In this document: positions 10,801 through 22,633 of the stretch, piece by piece
Position numbering within the stretch: the first letter of the stretch is position 1
How the letters are laid out: the number at the start of each line of letters is the position of its first letter
NCBI GenBank assembly: GCA_027924645.1
Contig: BSBN01000829.1
Coordinates: 6,696,001 to 6,760,000, forward strand
DNA: 64,000 nucleotides
From: Cunninghamia lanceolata
Taxonomy: Eukaryota > Streptophyta > Pinopsida > Cupressales > Cupressaceae
Reading direction: 5' to 3'
Position numbers and translations under genes: made by a program
The notes under the pieces: generated by a model
Told to the model about the DNA's origin: nothing
The model's input: only the letters and a program-made list of their open reading frames with translations
Database searches by the model: none

Positions 10801-12400
10801 ATCCGTGACTACACCAATAAATCTTAGTTGGACTATCATTATCATCTAGATAGACTACTATCTTATCATGATATTTTACTATGTCTTTATGTTGATCTAA
10901 CCAATTGATTCTGGATGAATAACATCATATGGTTGTAATGGGGCCACATACAGGTTGACTAGAGTAGTAAAGTTTAGAAGTTCCAACTCGTTGCAAGCTA
11001 GACAATGATCTACTCTTTTCTCCACTCAATTTTCATATCGTACCATCTAGGAATTTAACATATATCCTACTTTTCTAGGAATCTGATCAATAGTTCTAGG
11101 ATCTATAAAGCATTCAATTTCTTCGATGTCAATCAAAATACAAACAAAACTTCAAAAAAATTTACCATTTAACTAAATAGGTGTAAATTGATAGCCTACT
11201 TGCTTGTTGTTCACTATTGCATGAATGTGATGTTGAGTTGGTTGTTGTTCCCTACCATTTCTTCCAACTAGTCATTGAGGGAATAGATTGGCATAATGGT
11301 CTCCTCCACAAATATAAGACCCATCCTTAGGTCCTTTCTACCAAGGTGGTTTTGCATTGCTATTTCTATTTCCATTACCTCCTTTCGGGTTTTCTCCCTA
11401 ATTGCCTTGATTATTTCTATTAGGAAACTTGTTCTTGTTAAAAGGTTTACCATCTAATGGACCACCCTTCTATGATTTGCTCTTGAAAGAACATGAAGAT
11501 TGATTTTGAAATTTTTTAGCTTTCTCCTTATATTCTTTCTTGAGAGTTGATATATTTAGAATCTTCTATTCTTTCTTAATAGCTTTCTCAAACACTTCAT
11601 CCATAGTCATAAAACTATGAATTTCCACATCAACTCCTATTAAAGGTTTCAACCCCAATATGAAATTCCTAATTCTGAAGCATTCATCCAATTAAACTGA
11701 GGCACATATTTTAGGACTTGTGTGAATTTTTCCCAATACTGGGCAATAGTCAATTCACCTTGCTTGAGATTCTAAAATTCAATCATCTTCCCATCAAAAT
11801 ACAATTGTAGAAGTCATCTCTTTATAAATAGGCATAATAAGATGTCCCATGAGATATTCTCAACTTTTAATTACTTTTCAGCTTTCTCATTATCCCACTA
11901 AGTAGTTGCTTCACCACTTAACTGAAAAGTTTCCCATACAACCTTCATTTCATTGGAAAGGTTCCTAAGTTCATAGTATATGTCCATCTCTATTATCGAA
12001 GCCTCAACTCCATCTCCTATAGTTTTCCAACAAACCTAGGTGGTGTGACATTTTAGGTCCTTAACTAACTTAGTTTCAATTTTAGCATGTTTACTAAATT
12101 AGGTATTATCTCTTCAACCCTAGGAATTCATTTCTCATTACATTATTGATCAACTAGAATATCTTGGTTAACATCTTGCTTAGATATCTCACGGTTGACT
12201 CTAGCCTCTTATTCTAAGACATCCATCATGTCCCGCGTATCAGATAATAGAGCCAATATCTAATCTAATTTATCTCATTGACCTTGGTGACTACTGAATC
12301 TAGGTCAATCTGAATTCCTTGTTTGAACTATATTAGCTTCCTATAGATAGAGGAATGAAATTGTTAGCATAGAAGACTGTATGCCCTAATGTTGAACCTA
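10800..12400 (-). pseudogene. Ty3/gypsy gag and protease remnant
   Basis: Read on the minus strand below the PBS, broken frames give a long gag region, a degenerate zinc knuckle near 11285-11330 (YICGGDHYANLFP, with first and last Cys replaced by Ser and Phe), and, near 10820-10930, a protease-end block (APLQPYDVI then WLDQHK and DDNDSPT, one frame apart) like the GMDWL region of gypsy proteases. Stops are frequent. With the RT fragment at 3745-4475 on the same strand it probably formed one element, later opened by A1. Confidence 0.65.
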
Positions 12401-12402
12401 GG

Positions 12403-12414
12403 GCTTTGATACCA
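12403..12414 (-). other. Primer-binding site of the gypsy remnant
   Basis: Minus-strand TGGTATCAAAGC, one base from the standard PBS, just upstream of the gag remnant. The 5' LTR should lie at higher coordinates, but its edge is unclear. Confidence 0.6.
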
Positions 12415-12415
12415 A

Positions 12416-14148
12416 AATACAACACCTAGTTTAAACAATTCTAATTAAATAATATAAAAGAGATAATTTACTCTTAAACATTGTAAATTTAAATAATGAA
12501 AAGATAATAACAAATGTAATCATCATTGAACTTAAAATTCATCATTACATTGAAAGTTACAAGTTGACTTAGTTTTTTAAATGAATAACTACAATTGTTT
12601 CATAATTATAAAACTAAGGATCATGTCCTTATCAACCAATCGGGTTGAAAATTTTACAATTACAATAACTAGTCAAGTCTCACTAGCATAGGTTGATCAT
12701 CTACTATCATAATCCTTAGTTATTAGAGGAGAGAGGGCATCACCAAGGCATTTTTCTTCCCAACTTACAAAACATGAAGTTTCCCCGTTCTTACTTCCAA
12801 ACTGGAGAAAGCCTAACCCTTCAGTGAAGGTCTTAGAAATCTGAATTTGACTCAAGAGAAAGAATTTGTGCAATATGTTCTACTAACATTCTACATTCAT
12901 TCTAATGTAAATGTACTCAAGAACATGATATGGAAAAGAATAACAAAATTAAATTAAGTTTTCATTTAAATTTGAATTCAAAGCTTGGCCAAGCTCTTAC
13001 ATGCAGACTATACTAATATGTTTAATTGCAAGCCTATAACATAACTAACTATTCCTTGGTGGTCCATATTCGGTACCATCTCTAATCAACTACATTCTAT
13101 TCTATGACAAATAATTCAATTAACCATCTTTACACATGGTGGAAAATATAGGAATTTAGCCTTCTACACATGTAACATAATTTTCATAAAAGACTATCTA
13201 AAGTCGATCCTAGTGTTATCGACATTAAAAATTTGCTTTAACATAGCAACCAAAACCCAAGGTTCATTAATGTTTACTCTATACCCATAATTTAGAGTAA
13301 AAAATTAACTCTATTCCCAATTATCACTAGAGTTCAAGGTCTAGATGACTAACTTCATTCTCCAACGAGTCACTAGTTATATTTATTACTAAAATACTTC
13401 TAGATAACCATAAATTCACAGTACGACATCTCTGTAAGTTCCTACTCGATATTATCATTATTAGTTATTCTACCTTTATAGTCATTGATCACTAAGGATA
13501 GAATTAAGTGCAACTGAAAGTAAAAGAGCTAAGTACAACAACTAATATAGTAGAACTATACTTAAGCTTGTGAGATTATTACAATCTAAATCTGATCTTA
13601 ATGATTGTATTAAAACTATAACAAATCTTTCCCTTATAGATAAGCTCTTCCTAAGTCTTTAGGGTACTCCATAGGTACTTGATTATACATAATCTTTTGA
13701 CATGAGATGATTATAAAACTATTTCACATTGTCTAAATTTTTTAAAATTTAATCATATTATCCCTAAACTACCTAATAATGTAGTAGTGTTTAATTGTCT
13801 ACATTGAAACTGTTATCAATGATTTAACCATTAACAATTGATGTGAGGACAAGCATGACAACTAGTTTCAGCGTAATCAAGCTTATAAGGTTATAATATT
13901 CTAACTAATATACAAGTGATTACTCAAATTTAATTTAAAGGTTAATCGTCTTCATGGAGATAAAAGCTTACAAAATTCAAGTGATCCAATTGATAGTGGA
14001 AGCCAAGGTAGCCACCCTAACCGCGGACTCTCTATGCAAAACATGGGACAGATAAAGAAACAAAATTTTCAAACAAAAACAAAAGCGCATGAAAGAACTT
14101 ATCCTCCACTTGAGCTTGTGTGGAGCCTTAAAAATAATAAGCTTTCTT

Positions 14149-14150
<2 letters not shown>
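12416..14150 (-). other. Probable 5' LTR/flank of the gypsy remnant; no genes
   Basis: AT-rich, no meaningful open frames. By position after the minus-strand PBS it should include the gypsy 5' LTR. I could not match it confidently to a second copy in the window. Confidence 0.35.

Positions 14151-14151
<1 letters not shown>

Positions 14152-14223
<72 letters not shown>
14152..14223. repeat. (TA)n microsatellite
   Basis: About 36 uninterrupted TA dinucleotides. Confidence 0.98.
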
Positions 14224-14229
<6 letters not shown>

Positions 14230-14756
14230 CCTGGTATGGAATTAATTAAGGTACTTGGATTTTTGAATCATGGTTACCATCATCTTAAGTCTTGGCTTGA
14301 GACTTGTGTAATGCCTTTCTTAGTGCCTCCCTAAGTTGGATGGTTTTCTTCCTGATGATGTCACTGTTGGAATGTTTGTCTTGTCAGTCATTTTCACACA
14401 AGACAAAATATTTTAAACTATTTGCCAAGAGGTGAAGGATTGGACAACCTATCCCAGCATTGATTGAAGATCTTCGTGGTGGTGCCACACACCTCTGTGA
14501 AGGATGGCAAACGTTATGAAGGTGTATGGATTAGGGCTCCTTCCAGGACATGCTCATCATGTCCTTTCGATCTCACTTCTTAGCTACCTTAATGAAATAT
14601 CTGCCTTAGATTTTATCAGATGTTGGGCAAGCTGGATGGTAATTAATTGGCTAGGTAGAATTAAAGATAGCCCAAGACAAGGGGAATTAAATATCCTAAA
14701 CCATATTATTTGTTTACTCTCTTCTTGGTAGCTCTTTCTTTTGTTCTTGATCTTGC

Positions 14757-15258
14757 AGGTTTCATGGTGAACATCCATATCAACAGGAGATTGCTTTTTC
14801 CTCTAATGTAGTGGGAACCAGTTTTGCGAGGGAGGATAGAATCACAGACTTGCTGAATATGGTGGAGTCTGACTGCACGTTTATGCAATTTGCTCTATGC
14901 AATATTGCATGGCACAGATGGATGAAGGAGTATGATGAGAGATGCCTTAGTTATTTAGATGTTCTCTCCCACATACTATCAAACATAATGGACTTGGTCT
15001 AGGATGGAGCATTTGTTCACGCCTTAGCCATAGGTTTATTTCACAACCACATATACAAAGTTGATAGATGGAATGAGGCTTTGGAGGACTATGACCCAAT
15101 GAAAGGTGACACCCTGGTTAGTGGTTTGTTCAATTCCCAGAACCTTAGGGACTCTCTGGTCATCCACACTATTTATAAAACTATGTAGGAGGGGCTCCTC
15201 ATGGTCTCTATTGATGGGCTAGATAAAGAACTCAAGGCAAATAGATTTTACTTCTCTT
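14757..15258 (+). pseudogene. Unrecognised exon-like ORF with a splice-acceptor-like start
   Basis: A single frame runs ~167 codons with only three stops, all TAG (15000-15002, ~15186 and ~15258). It includes GTSFAREDRITDLLNMVES, ALCNIAWHRWMKEYDERC, FVHALAIGLFHNHIYKVDRW and YDPMKGDTLVSGLFNSQN, with mixed composition typical of a globular protein. A pyrimidine-rich stretch ending TTGCAG (~14753-14758) precedes it. An ATG ORF at 14504-14731 lies just upstream in another frame. I do not recognise the family; it may be a host-gene exon or a transduced piece. Confidence 0.4.
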
Positions 15259-15690
15259 AGAATAAAATTGATTAGATTAGGGTGGTTTTCTACTCTATAA
15301 GGTTCCTGAGGGTCCATTCTCCTAATTGGGCTCCCTCGTTCCCACAAATTTCTTTAAAGATTTGGCAGACCCTCATGTTCAGGCGGATGAAGATTTGGGT
15401 GACAAGGAAGCAATCGTGGTAGTTGTGATTCTAGGTATCATGGTAGCCAATGGTGATGGTGTGAATGGTGTCTATACTTTGGGTTGAGATGAAGTGGGAG
15501 GCTCTATGTAGTGCAGTGTGTTCATTTTTTTGGTTTTTTCCTTTAGTTATTAATTCTATTTTCATTATTCTGGCCAGTCATAGGGCCTTTTTGTAATGTC
15601 GTTATATCTTTTTGACTCTAGACTTTTTATCATTACTGTATTTATATATTTTCAGTAATTCTATGGGTGGTACCCCCACCTTTTTTCTTA

Positions 15691-16031
15691 TATATATATA
15701 TTGATGCAGGAGCATGTGGGCAAATGGGCTATTCTACATCAACAAAAAATATTTCATTTTGTTTTTCTTATTTTTGGTGTGTGTTGTGGTTTGTCTTGGT
15801 ATTTCAAGGATCTCTCAGTGTTCAGAATGTTCTTCTATGCTTAGAATGACAATTTCCAAATCTTCATCGAATCGCATTTTTTGTACGCGTAGGCAATTTT
15901 ACAGAAACAATTGTCTCCAGAAATCTATCCAAGCAAAGATAAAATCCTCTCATAAGCATATTCTTGAAGGCATTTTTGAAAATGTGCAAAAAGAATCAGG
16001 ATCATATCTTTCACCATTTAAGAGAATTTAA
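15691..16031 (+). repeat. Extra partial copy of the L-family LTR start
   Basis: A (TA)n tail followed by TGATGCAGGAGCATGTGGG and ~330 bases matches 16032-16380 almost base for base, including its own (AT)n tail. It is a head-to-tail partial duplication of the LTR 5' end, unit ~341 bp. Confidence 0.85.
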
Positions 16032-16042
16032 TATATATATAT

Positions 16043-17873
16043 TGATGTAGGAGCATGTGGGTGAATGGGCTATTCTACATCAACAAAAAATATTTTAGTT
16101 TGTTTTTCTTATTTTTGGTGTGTTTTGTAGTTTGTCTTGGTATTTCAAGGATCTCTTAGCCTTTAGAATCTTCTTCTATGCTTATAATGACAATTTCCAA
16201 GACAATTTCCAAATCTTCGTCGAATTGCATTTTTTGCACGTGTAGGCAGTTTTACGGAAACAATTGTCTCTGGAAATCTGTCTAAGCAAAGATAAAATCC
16301 TCTCATAAGCATATTCTTGAAGGCAGTTTTGAAAATGTGCAAAAAGAATTAGGGTCATATCTTTCACCATTTAAGAGAATTTAAAATTCTCTAATCGAGG
16401 CTGACAATTTACGAAAAGTTTAAAAATTCAAAATCTATGAAGGCTAGAGTCAAATCCTTTTGTGGGGAACTTTGGGATGTTATTCCAAGTATGCTTTCCA
16501 ATTTTTGTATGAAATGGAGTAGTTTGAATTTTTTCATCTCCCGGCACCTAGTTTTGTGCTTCCAAAGCACCAATTTGATCAATTTATTTTAGATAATATG
16601 GAGTTCATGGAAAAAAATTTCTAGGTTTCTTTCTTTATGTTTCATCTTTCCATTGCATTACTTGATTTTGGGGACAATCACCTTTGTAAATGAATTTAAA
16701 ATTTTATGATTCAAGCCTCAAAATTGTGTAAAATTGTCATAATTCTCAAGTTGTTCTCTACGCCAAATATGGAGGTTGTACCAAATAAGGGATTCCATAC
16801 AGAAAATCAAAGGAATGTCATTTAAATCAATGATAGAAAAAAAGAAGAAATAATGGAAGACATTAGATGAGGGGAGAGGCGTTGAAAGTGTTTAAATATC
16901 TTCTAATTAAGATTAAAAGAAAATCTACATTAATAATTGGATTCCAAACATAAGATAATTGAAGGAAAGAGGCATTCAAAATAGGCATGCAGAACAAGAA
17001 AGATATATTAATTTGAATGTCACTTAAAAGGGGTTTGGTGGCTTTTAAAATTATCAAATATTCATTACGAGTTGTAGATTTGTAACACCTCATGTAGAGG
17101 CTCAAGAGAGAAATCTTCAAGGGAGAATCCAATGTGGATTACATACCCATGTTGGAGATCTTCAGGTGTTTGAAATAGTAGAAAGGATGGGGACTAAACG
17201 TGGAGGAGAGAGGAAGTGGGCCGCCCCACTCAAACAAAAAAATTATGTAGAAAATCAGATAAGTGGCATAAATTTTGGAGTTTTAGTAACACTTAAGTTG
17301 GGTATGCAATGCTCATTTTCAAGACTCACAAAAAGACAAAAGAGAATAAAAAAGAAGAAGAAGAAAACAATGCCAAATTTTGATAAGAAGGTGCCAGATA
17401 TGGGAATTAAACACCTCATTCTTGGAGGGGCTTTCATCATAAACAAAATAGAATATCATGAATGTTGTAATAGGGGGAAGGGAGGCCTCTATTAGAAGAT
17501 TCAGAGGCTGAAGTGAAGAAAGATTTGGGAGGAGATTTAGAATAGATTGGGATGCCTTATAGAGAGGAGAGATGACTAAGAAAGAGTAGAAAATTGGAAA
17601 TTACAGGTGTGTGTAGTAGCAGAAATGGAGGTATGGGAGTGTGCAAGTGCAATGTGGATATGTTGAGAAAGGCCATGGAAGGCTAATGTATTGAAATTGT
17701 GTAGTTTTGTTATAGGTTAGATTTCAATAAAATGAGCATGTTTATTATTTTGTGTTGGCATTTGCATGTTAAGATGTTTTGCAGTAGAGAATCTTTGTGA
17801 GCATTGCATTATTGAGTAAATAGTTGTGTGAATGTGAGTGATGGCATGTGTATGGGAGTCCCATCTTGCATCA
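16043..17873 (+). repeat. L-family LTR 1 (1831 bp)
   Basis: Starts TGATGTAGGAGCATG and ends TTGCATCA. The same length and order are found at 19813-21643. The termini TGATG(C/T)A and TGCATCA are inverted repeats, longer than the usual TG/CA. A PBS follows. LTR 1 and LTR 2 are roughly 88% alike over the compared parts. Confidence 0.85.
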
Positions 17874-17874
17874 G

Positions 17875-17886
17875 TGGTATTAGAGC
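17875..17886 (+). other. Primer-binding site, L copy 1
   Basis: TGGTATTAGAGC, one base from the tRNA-iMet PBS, one base after the LTR end. Confidence 0.85.
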
Positions 17887-18196
17887 AAGGTGGTCTTGAG
17901 AGTGCAGAGTCTACACTAGGACTGAGGAGAGTAATCTAAAAGTGATTGTGGGCTATCCTCCACAAGGATAAAATTTGGGTAGAAGGTGTTGAGTTCCACC
18001 ACTGAGAGAGAGAAAGTGGGTTGAGGAAGCATCTTCCAGGAGTCTTTGTTGGGTAGAGGATAGTTGAGGGTGTGTGAGGTTGTTGTAGGGAGGAGATCTA
18101 TAACTGCAGAGGGTTGATACCTTAGAGTTGAGGAAAGTGTTGTGAGTGAAGCATTATGACTGGAAAAGGGACATGTGAGCCTCTAGAAGAGAAAAG

Positions 18197-19313
18197 ATGC
18201 AAAAGATTGCAGCAAAGAGTAGGATGTCTTTGAAGAGAAGGAAAAAGAGAGTTATGAAGAGGTGAGTGAGGATATTAAAAATGGAAAAGCTGAGAGAAAA
18301 GTATATGAATAGGTTCATAAAGATGGCCTATGAAGAACTAGTTAAACTTGAGGCTAGAATGGATGTGATTGAGGTTGAGCAAAGCAAAAGAAAAGAGAAG
18401 ATTGTGGGTGACAAAAGAGTTACAAAAAATGTGAATGAGAAGGCAGTAATGCAAAAAGAGGACAAGGTAGCAGCATGACAACAAGGAGCTGAGTTGAAGA
18501 GTGAAGAACCTACAACGAATGTTGGCTAAGAGGAGATGTGAGAAAGAAGGCCATAAAAGTGGCATGAAAAAGAAGAACTTGATTGCAGTAGAGGCATATG
18601 TTTCCAAAAGCTTGGATATGAGAGCAATAGAGAAAGGTAAAGATGAAGGACTTGTTTCAGCTGACATGATTTTGAGTGCAGATAAAAAGGAGAGTGAAGA
18701 AAAACAAGAAGAAGTTCTTGAAAATGATGAAAGGAAAGAAAACAACGAGGTTACAATAGATGAAGAAGAGAAAATGGAGGTCTTTGAAGATCCCCTTTAT
18801 GATGCAAAAAATTAACAAGATTCGCATGCAGAAGTAGTGAATTTTAGATGTCCAAAATATGATGAAGAATTTGGTGAAGAAGAAGATCTCTTATTGGGAG
18901 AAGAGATAAGAAGATTGAATAAATTGTTGGAGGGAAATGTGATAAAAGAACGTGAAGAAGAATTTTATGATTCCAGTTGTGATATTTTGCTTGCAGATAG
19001 GAAGGAAGATGCAGCAAAATGTGAAGGAGAAATCCTCATGGAAGAGGGTGAAGGAGATGAAAAGAATATTGCAGAAATAGTGAACATGAATGGTGGAATT
19101 GAACATGTTACAGTTGAAGACAAAGAAGACAAAGAGGAAGAAGATGTGAGCAGAAAAATTGCAGCAGTGATTGAAGACAAGAAAAGAGAGAAAGAAGTTG
19201 CTATAGTAGATGAGATTCCTTTAGAAGACATGAAGATGATAGAAACAATGAATGGTGGAGATGAACACGCTGAGAAGGACAAAGTTGTAGCAACCAGTGA
19301 TGAAGAGGTTTAA
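18197..19313 (+). pseudogene. L-family charged coiled-coil ORF, copy 1
   Basis: Two joined frames: ~18197-18478 (LREKYMNRFIKMAYEELVKL, KEKIVGDKRVTKN) and 18501-19313, with one TAA at 18813-18815. The protein is lysine/glutamate-rich and increasingly acidic towards the end (EEFGEEEDLLLGEEIRRLNK, DKEDKEEEDVSRK). Copy 2 at 21969 shows that the part around 18478-18530 was once a single frame, so copy 1 has at least a stop and a frameshift. No catalytic motif; function unknown. It may be a structural protein replacing gag, or captured host sequence. Confidence 0.55.
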
Positions 19314-19812
19314 TGAGTAATATTTTTAAGATTTATGACAAAGATGAGGATGAGATGTATGTAGATGAAGTATTGAGTGTTGAAGAAAATATGAATGCAG
19401 AGAAGATGCAGATAGATTTTGTAGAATTGATTTGTATGTGGGTATGGAGAATAGTGTGCATGTTGCAGATTTTTATGCAGATGTTGAAGAGGAGGTTACA
19501 AAACATTTTTGGGGGAGGAGGACGGACTATGATGGGTTGAAACCCATGAAAGATTAAAACATTTGGAGGATGAATTTGATACATGATGAAATAAATTTCA
19601 TGAGAGGAAAGAGGAGTGAAGAGAAGAAATGGTGGAGAAGGATAGCGAATGCTTCAGTTAGATGCTAGAAACAGATAAGGAAGAAATGATCTGACAAACT
19701 TGATGTACTGATATGGTTTTCTTCAGGTTGTCTAAAACCTACAAGGGTGATTCAATCATCCAACTCTATTTTGTTTGTCCTACTCACAACATTCTTTCCT
19801 ACCTGATGTATC

Positions 19813-21643
19813 TGATGCAGGAGCATCTAGGCAAATGGCCTATCTTGCATCAACCAAAAATATTTCAGTTTTTTTTTTTTCATTTTTGGTGTGTTTTTTG
19901 GTTTGTATTAGTATTTCAGGCATCTCTCAGCTTTCAGAATGCTCTTCTATGCTTAGAATGATAATTTCTAACTCTTCGTCGAATCACAGTTTTTGCGCAG
20001 GTAGGCAGTTTTACAAAAAAACAATTGTTTAATCTATCAAGGATGGGATAAAATACAATGACAAGCATATTTTTGAAGGCATTTCTAAAAATGTGCAAAA
20101 GGAATCAGGGTCATATCTTTCACCGTTTAAGACAATTTAAAATTATCTGATCGAGGCTAGGAATTTATAGAAAGTTTAAAATTTCAAAATCCATGAAGGC
20201 TAGAGAGAAATCCTTTTGTGGGGAACATTGGGATGTTATTCCAAGAATACTCACTAATTTTCATGTGAAACGAAGTAGTTTGAATTTTTTCACCTTCCAA
20301 CACCCAGTTCTGTGGTTCCAAAGCACCAATTTGATCAATTTATTTGGGTAAGATAATATGGAGTTCATGGAAAGAAACTTTCTAGATTTCTTCCTTTATG
20401 TTTCATATTTCTATTGCATTAAGAGTTTGGAGGCAATCACCTTCACAAATGAATTTAAAAATGTATGATTTGGGCCCCAAAATGGTGTAAAACTATTGTA
20501 ATTCTCATGTTGTTCTCTACGCCAAATAATGGAGGCTACACCCAATAGAGGATTCCATATAGAAAATTAGAGGAATATCATTTAGATCAATGATTAAAAA
20601 AATAAAGAAGAAGGGAAGACATTAGATGAGGGAGGCATTGAAAGTGTTTAAATATCTTCTAATTAAGGTTAAAAGAAAATCTGCATTAATAATTAGAATC
20701 CAAATAGAAGATAATTGAAGGAAAGAGGCATTAAAAATAGATATGCATAGAAAGCAAGATATATTAATTTAAACGCCACTTAAAAGGGGTTTGTTGGCAT
20801 TTAAAATTAGCAAAAATTCATTACCAGTTGTAGATTTGTAACACTTCATGTAGAGGCTAAAGAGAGAAAGCTTCAAGCAAGAATCCAACATGGATTCCAT
20901 ACCCATGTTGGAGATCTTCAAGTGTTTCAAACAATAGAAAGGATGAAGACTTAATGTGGAGGAGAGAGGAAGTGGGCCTCCCCACTCAAACAAAAAATTT
21001 ATGCAGAAAATAAGATAAGTGCTGTAGGTTTTAAAAGAGTTTTAGCATAGCCTAAGTTGGGTTTGCAATGCTCATTTTCAAGACTGACAAAAAGACAAAA
21101 GAGAATAAATAAAAAGGAGAAAAAGAAAACAATGCTATATTTTGAAAAGAAGGCACTAGATATGGGAATTAAACGCCTCATTCTTAGAGGGGCTTTCAAT
21201 ATAAACAAAATAGAATATCATGAATGTTGTAATAGGGGAAGAGAGACCTCTATGAGAAGATTTAGAGGCTAAAATGAAGATAGATTTGGGAGGAGAGTTA
21301 GAACATATTGGGATGCCTTACAGAGAGGAGAGATGACTGAGCATGAATGGAAAACTAGAAATTGTAGGTGTGTGTAGTAGCTGAAAGGGAGAGCATGGAG
21401 GTATGGGAGTGTGCAAGTGCAGTGTGGATATGTTGAGAGAGGCCATGAAAGGCCAATGTATTGAAATTGTGTAATTTTGTTGCAAGTTAAATTTCAATAA
21501 AATAAGCATGTTTATTATTTTGTGTTCGCATTTACATGTTAAGATGTTTTACAACAGAGAGTCTCTACGAGTATTGTATTATTGAGTAAATAGTTGTGTG
21601 AGTGTGAGTGATGGCATGCAGATGGGAGTCCCCTGTTGCATCA
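19813..21643 (+). repeat. L-family LTR 2 (1831 bp)
   Basis: Starts TGATGCAGGAGCATC and ends TTGCATCA, collinear with 16043-17873. It is followed by another PBS and interior, giving the order LTR-interior-LTR-interior. Confidence 0.85.
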
Positions 21644-21644
21644 A

Positions 21645-21656
21645 TGGTATCAGAGT
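21645..21656 (+). other. Primer-binding site, L copy 2
   Basis: TGGTATCAGAGT directly after LTR 2. Confidence 0.85.
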
Positions 21657-21968
21657 GAGGTGATCCTAAGAGTGCATAGTCTACACCAGGATAGAGGAGA
21701 GTAATCTGAAGGTGATTTTGGGCTATCCTCCAATGAAAACTATAAGCTAGGTAGAAGGTGTTGACTTCCACCACTGACAGAGAGAAAGTGGGTTGAGGAA
21801 GCATCTTCCAGGAGTCTTTGTTGGGTAGAGGATAGTTGAGAGTCTGTGAGGTTGTTGTAGGGAGGAGACCTATAAATGCAAAGGGTTGATACCCTAGAGT
21901 TGAGAAGATTGTTGAGAGTGAAGCCTTGTGGATGGAAAAGGGACGTGTGAGTCTCTAAAAGAGAAAAG

Positions 21969-22327
21969 ATGCAGAAGATTGCAGAAAAGAGTAGAATGTC
22001 TTTGAATGGGAGGACAAAGAGAGTTATGAAGAGGCAAGTGAGGATATTAAAAATGGAAAAGCTAAGAGAAATGTATATTAATAGGTGCATAAAGATGGCC
22101 TATGAAGAACTAGCTAAACTTGAGGCTGGAATAGAGGCGATTGAGGTTGAACAAAACAAAAGAAAAGAGAAGATTGTGGGTGAGAGAAGAGTTACAAAAA
22201 CTATGAGTGAGAATGTAGTAAAGAGGAAAGAGGACAAGGTAGCAGCAAGACAACAAGGACCTGAGTTGAAGAGTAAAGAACCTACAGTGATTGTGGATAA
22301 GAGGAGATGTGAGAAAGAAGGCCATGT
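21969..22327 (+). pseudogene. L-family charged ORF, copy 2 (open, cut at its 3' end)
   Basis: ATG at 21969 (MQKIAEKSRMSLNGRTKR) reads without a stop through LREMYINRCIKMAYEELAKL and VDKRRCEKEGH into the LTR of element M, where the true sequence ends (the frame runs by chance to 22367). It shows the family ORF as a clean frame where copy 1 has a TGA and a frameshift. Predicted helical, basic at the start. Function unknown. Confidence 0.6.
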
Positions 22328-22633
22328 TGTAGAAACTACCAAGATAATGGAGATACAACAAGCATGAGAATTTGCTATGAATCAATAAAATGTATTAACA
22401 AATATGAAGATATAACTAGGAGAAGTTGGATACCCAACTCTCCACAAAACACGGATAGGTGGTGACTTACAACCCATAGGAATAGCGCAACTACCCTAGA
22501 GAAAAGCAGTGAGTTGTCCATTGGAATGAGACATCTCCCAAATGACCAACAACTTAGACAAAGTCAAAGAACATGTGGGAATTCGCCTAACTATGATTGA
22601 GTTAGTGTAAATTATAGGAGTTATACACCAACA
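22328..22633 (-). repeat. 3' LTR of element M
   Basis: 306 bp, collinear with 25224-25529; the two are roughly 90% alike by eye. Confidence 0.85.

Larger units (their letters stand above)
17874..19812 (+). mobile_element. L-family internal region 1
   Basis: A 1939-bp interior between LTR 1 and LTR 2. It holds an untranslated leader (to ~18190) and a highly charged ORF, with no gag knuckle and no protease, integrase or RT. No polypurine tract lies before 19813, so LTR 2 may be an independent insertion or a recombined junction rather than the partner LTR. Overall this is a LARD-like non-autonomous element. Confidence 0.6.
21644..22327 (+). mobile_element. L-family internal region 2 (truncated)
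   Basis: Matches 17874-18555 at roughly 90% by eye and breaks off after GAAGGCCAT, where element M begins. Confidence 0.85.

Noticed and set aside
14034..14334. Two open frames with long Tyr/Ile repeats
   Set aside because: They are translations of the (TA)n microsatellite, not a gene.
18338..19282. Minus-strand Ser/Phe-rich open frames
   Set aside because: Mirror images of the lysine/glutamate-rich plus-strand L-family ORF.
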